A stretch of DNA of 64,000 bases. It comes from Candidatus Methylomirabilota bacterium (GTDB lineage Bacteria > Methylomirabilota > Methylomirabilia > Rokubacteriales > CSP1-6). The first letter of the stretch is position 1, and every line of letters starts with the position of its first letter. The notes below the pieces were generated by a model. It ran no database searches. It had not been told where the DNA came from and worked only from the letters and a program-made list of their open reading frames with translations. The translations under genes and the position numbers were made by a program. The stretch covers positions 62,001 to 126,000 of the forward strand of contig DASTYT010000052.1 of NCBI GenBank assembly GCA_035764725.1. Reading direction: 5' to 3'. Below, one piece after another: positions 63,106 to 64,000 of the stretch.

Positions 63106-64000
63106 GCGCGCGCCTCTACCACGGCTGGATCATCGTCGGCGGCGCCTTCGTCGTCCTGCTGCTCGCCTACGGCACCCAGTACGCGTTCGGCGTGTTCTTC
63201 GCCGCCCTCCTCGCGGAGTTCCACTGGAGCCGCGCCAGCCTCTCCGGCGCGTTCTCCCTCTACACCCTCGTGTACAGCGCGTTCGGTCTGGTCGCCGGCC
63301 GTCTGACGGACCGCTGGGGTCCACGGATCGTCATCGCGACCGGCGGCGTGCTCCTCGGCGCCGGCCTCGCCGGCATGAGCGCGGTCACCGCGCTCTGGCA
63401 GCCCTACGTGCTCTACGGAACGGTGGCCGCTCTGGGCATGTCCACCGCGTACGTGCCCTGCAACGCCACCGTCGTCCGGTGGTTCGTCCGCCGACGGGGT
63501 CTGGCGGTGGGCGTCGCCTCCGCGGGCGGGAGCGTCGGCACCTTCGTGCTCCCGCCGGTGGCGCATTGGCTGGTGAGCGCGCTCGGCTGGCGCCGCGCCT
63601 ATCTCGTCTTCGGCGCCGCGATCTTTCTCGCCCTCGCCGGCGTGGCCGGCGTGATGCGGCGCGATCCCGAGTCGCTCGGCCTCCATCCCGACGGAGCCGC
63701 CCCCGTCACGCCGGCCGGCTCGCTCGGCGGCTGGACGGCGCGCGAGGCGGTGGGCCTTCGCGAGTTCTGGATGCTTTTCTCGGTCTTCGGCCTCACCTGG
63801 ACGGCCATCTTCATTCCCCTCGTCCACCTGGTCCCGCTCGCCCGCGACCTCGGCATCGAGCCCCTGCGCGCGGCGACCCTCGTCTCCGCGCTCGGCATCG
63901 CCGCGGTGGCGGGCCGGCTCGTCATGGGCTGGCTTTCCGATCGGGTCGGCCGTCGCGCCATTCTCGCCGTCGCGCTCGCGGCGCAGGCCGTATCCTTCCT
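63102..64000 (+). CDS. MFS transporter, partial at window end
   Basis: The open frame runs off the window (about 299 residues visible). It begins with TTG 63102, overlapping the stop of the sensor gene (TTGA). The start SARLYHGWIIVGGAFVVLLL and the loop GRLTDRWGPRIVI are typical of monocarboxylate/oxalate-formate-type MFS transporters. Eight or more helices are visible. The substrate is unknown. The frame has no stop within the window. Confidence 0.85.
   Translation, partial: MSARLYHGWIIVGGAFVVLLLAYGTQYAFGVFFAALLAEFHWSRASLSGAFSLYTLVYSAFGLVAGRLTDRWGPRIVIATGGVLLGAGLAGMSAVTALWQPYVLYGTVAALGMSTAYVPCNATVVRWFVRRRGLAVGVASAGGSVGTFVLPPVAHWLVSALGWRRAYLVFGAAIFLALAGVAGVMRRDPESLGLHPDGAAPVTPAGSLGGWTAREAVGLREFWMLFSVFGLTWTAIFIPLVHLVPLARDLGIEPLRAATLVSALGIAAVAGRLVMGWLSDRVGRRAILAVALAAQAVSF

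Overview
The window is very GC-rich (about 70 % by eye), densely packed, and almost every gene-to-gene junction is a 4-base stop/start overlap. It encodes a Gram-negative-type envelope (CMP-KDO synthetase, periplasmic HtrA protease, lipoprotein cytochrome). The mix of Tat-exported sugar-binding proteins, a large compatible-solute island, a rubrerythrin/DUF3501 cluster and a fused MoaD-MoaE suggests an uncultivated soil or groundwater bacterium. Candidatus Rokubacteria (Methylomirabilota) would fit, but that is inference from style and content, not proof. I see no rRNA, insertion sequence, prophage or CRISPR array. There is one tRNA gene.

Layout. 71-4557: a GAF-domain protein diverging from kdsB and an MFS transporter. 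4675-15785: three paralogous sugar ABC transporters (binding protein plus two permeases each) sharing a single UgpC/MalK-type ATPase; two read right, one left, with a palindromic repeat pair, hairpins and candidate operators between them. 15782-17617: SixA phosphatase, a small cytochrome c and two small membrane or exported proteins. 17822-20881: fumarylacetoacetase-family hydrolase, extradiol-type dioxygenase and archaeal-type phosphoglycerate mutase in one run. 20951-23742: NtrC-type two-component pair. 23754-25456: argR-argD with an ARG-box-like operator. 25568-26800: M23 endopeptidase.

26975-35718 is an osmoprotectant island: DUF5752, TreT, a lone receiver protein, OtsA, OtsB, a GpgS-like and an MGS-like glycosyltransferase, an MpgP-like phosphatase and a membrane-channel-like protein, behind a sigma-54-like promoter. 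It should make trehalose by two routes and glucosyl- or mannosylglycerate. 35750-43853: rhomboid protease, Kef-type antiporter, coiled-coil protein, DHH phosphoesterase, LapA-like protein, MgtE, a methyltransferase and an alpha/beta hydrolase.

43822-54312 is a long leftward series. Read in its own direction it runs tRNA-Met, enoyl-CoA hydratase, GT4 glycosyltransferase, two PTPS paralogues, FolE, SDR, ErpA, MoaD-MoaE, TilS, HtrA, NtrC-type regulator and a PhnD-like binding protein. The GT4-PTPS-PTPS-FolE-SDR block looks like a route to a glycosylated reduced pterin and is my first choice for an undescribed system. 54425-55446: a poly-acidic protein under a near-consensus promoter and a PuuD-like membrane protein. 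55512-58844: a PerR-like regulator heading rubrerythrin, a CCG-type Fe-S oxidoreductase, DUF3501 and a lipoprotein cytochrome c. 58979-64000: uvrA, a sensor protein lacking its ATPase domain, and an MFS transporter cut by the window end.

A recurring theme is initiation: several first genes have an extended -10 element ending 6-9 bases before a start codon with no Shine-Dalgarno, implying leaderless mRNAs. Two genes have N-termini that appear to need a CTG start.
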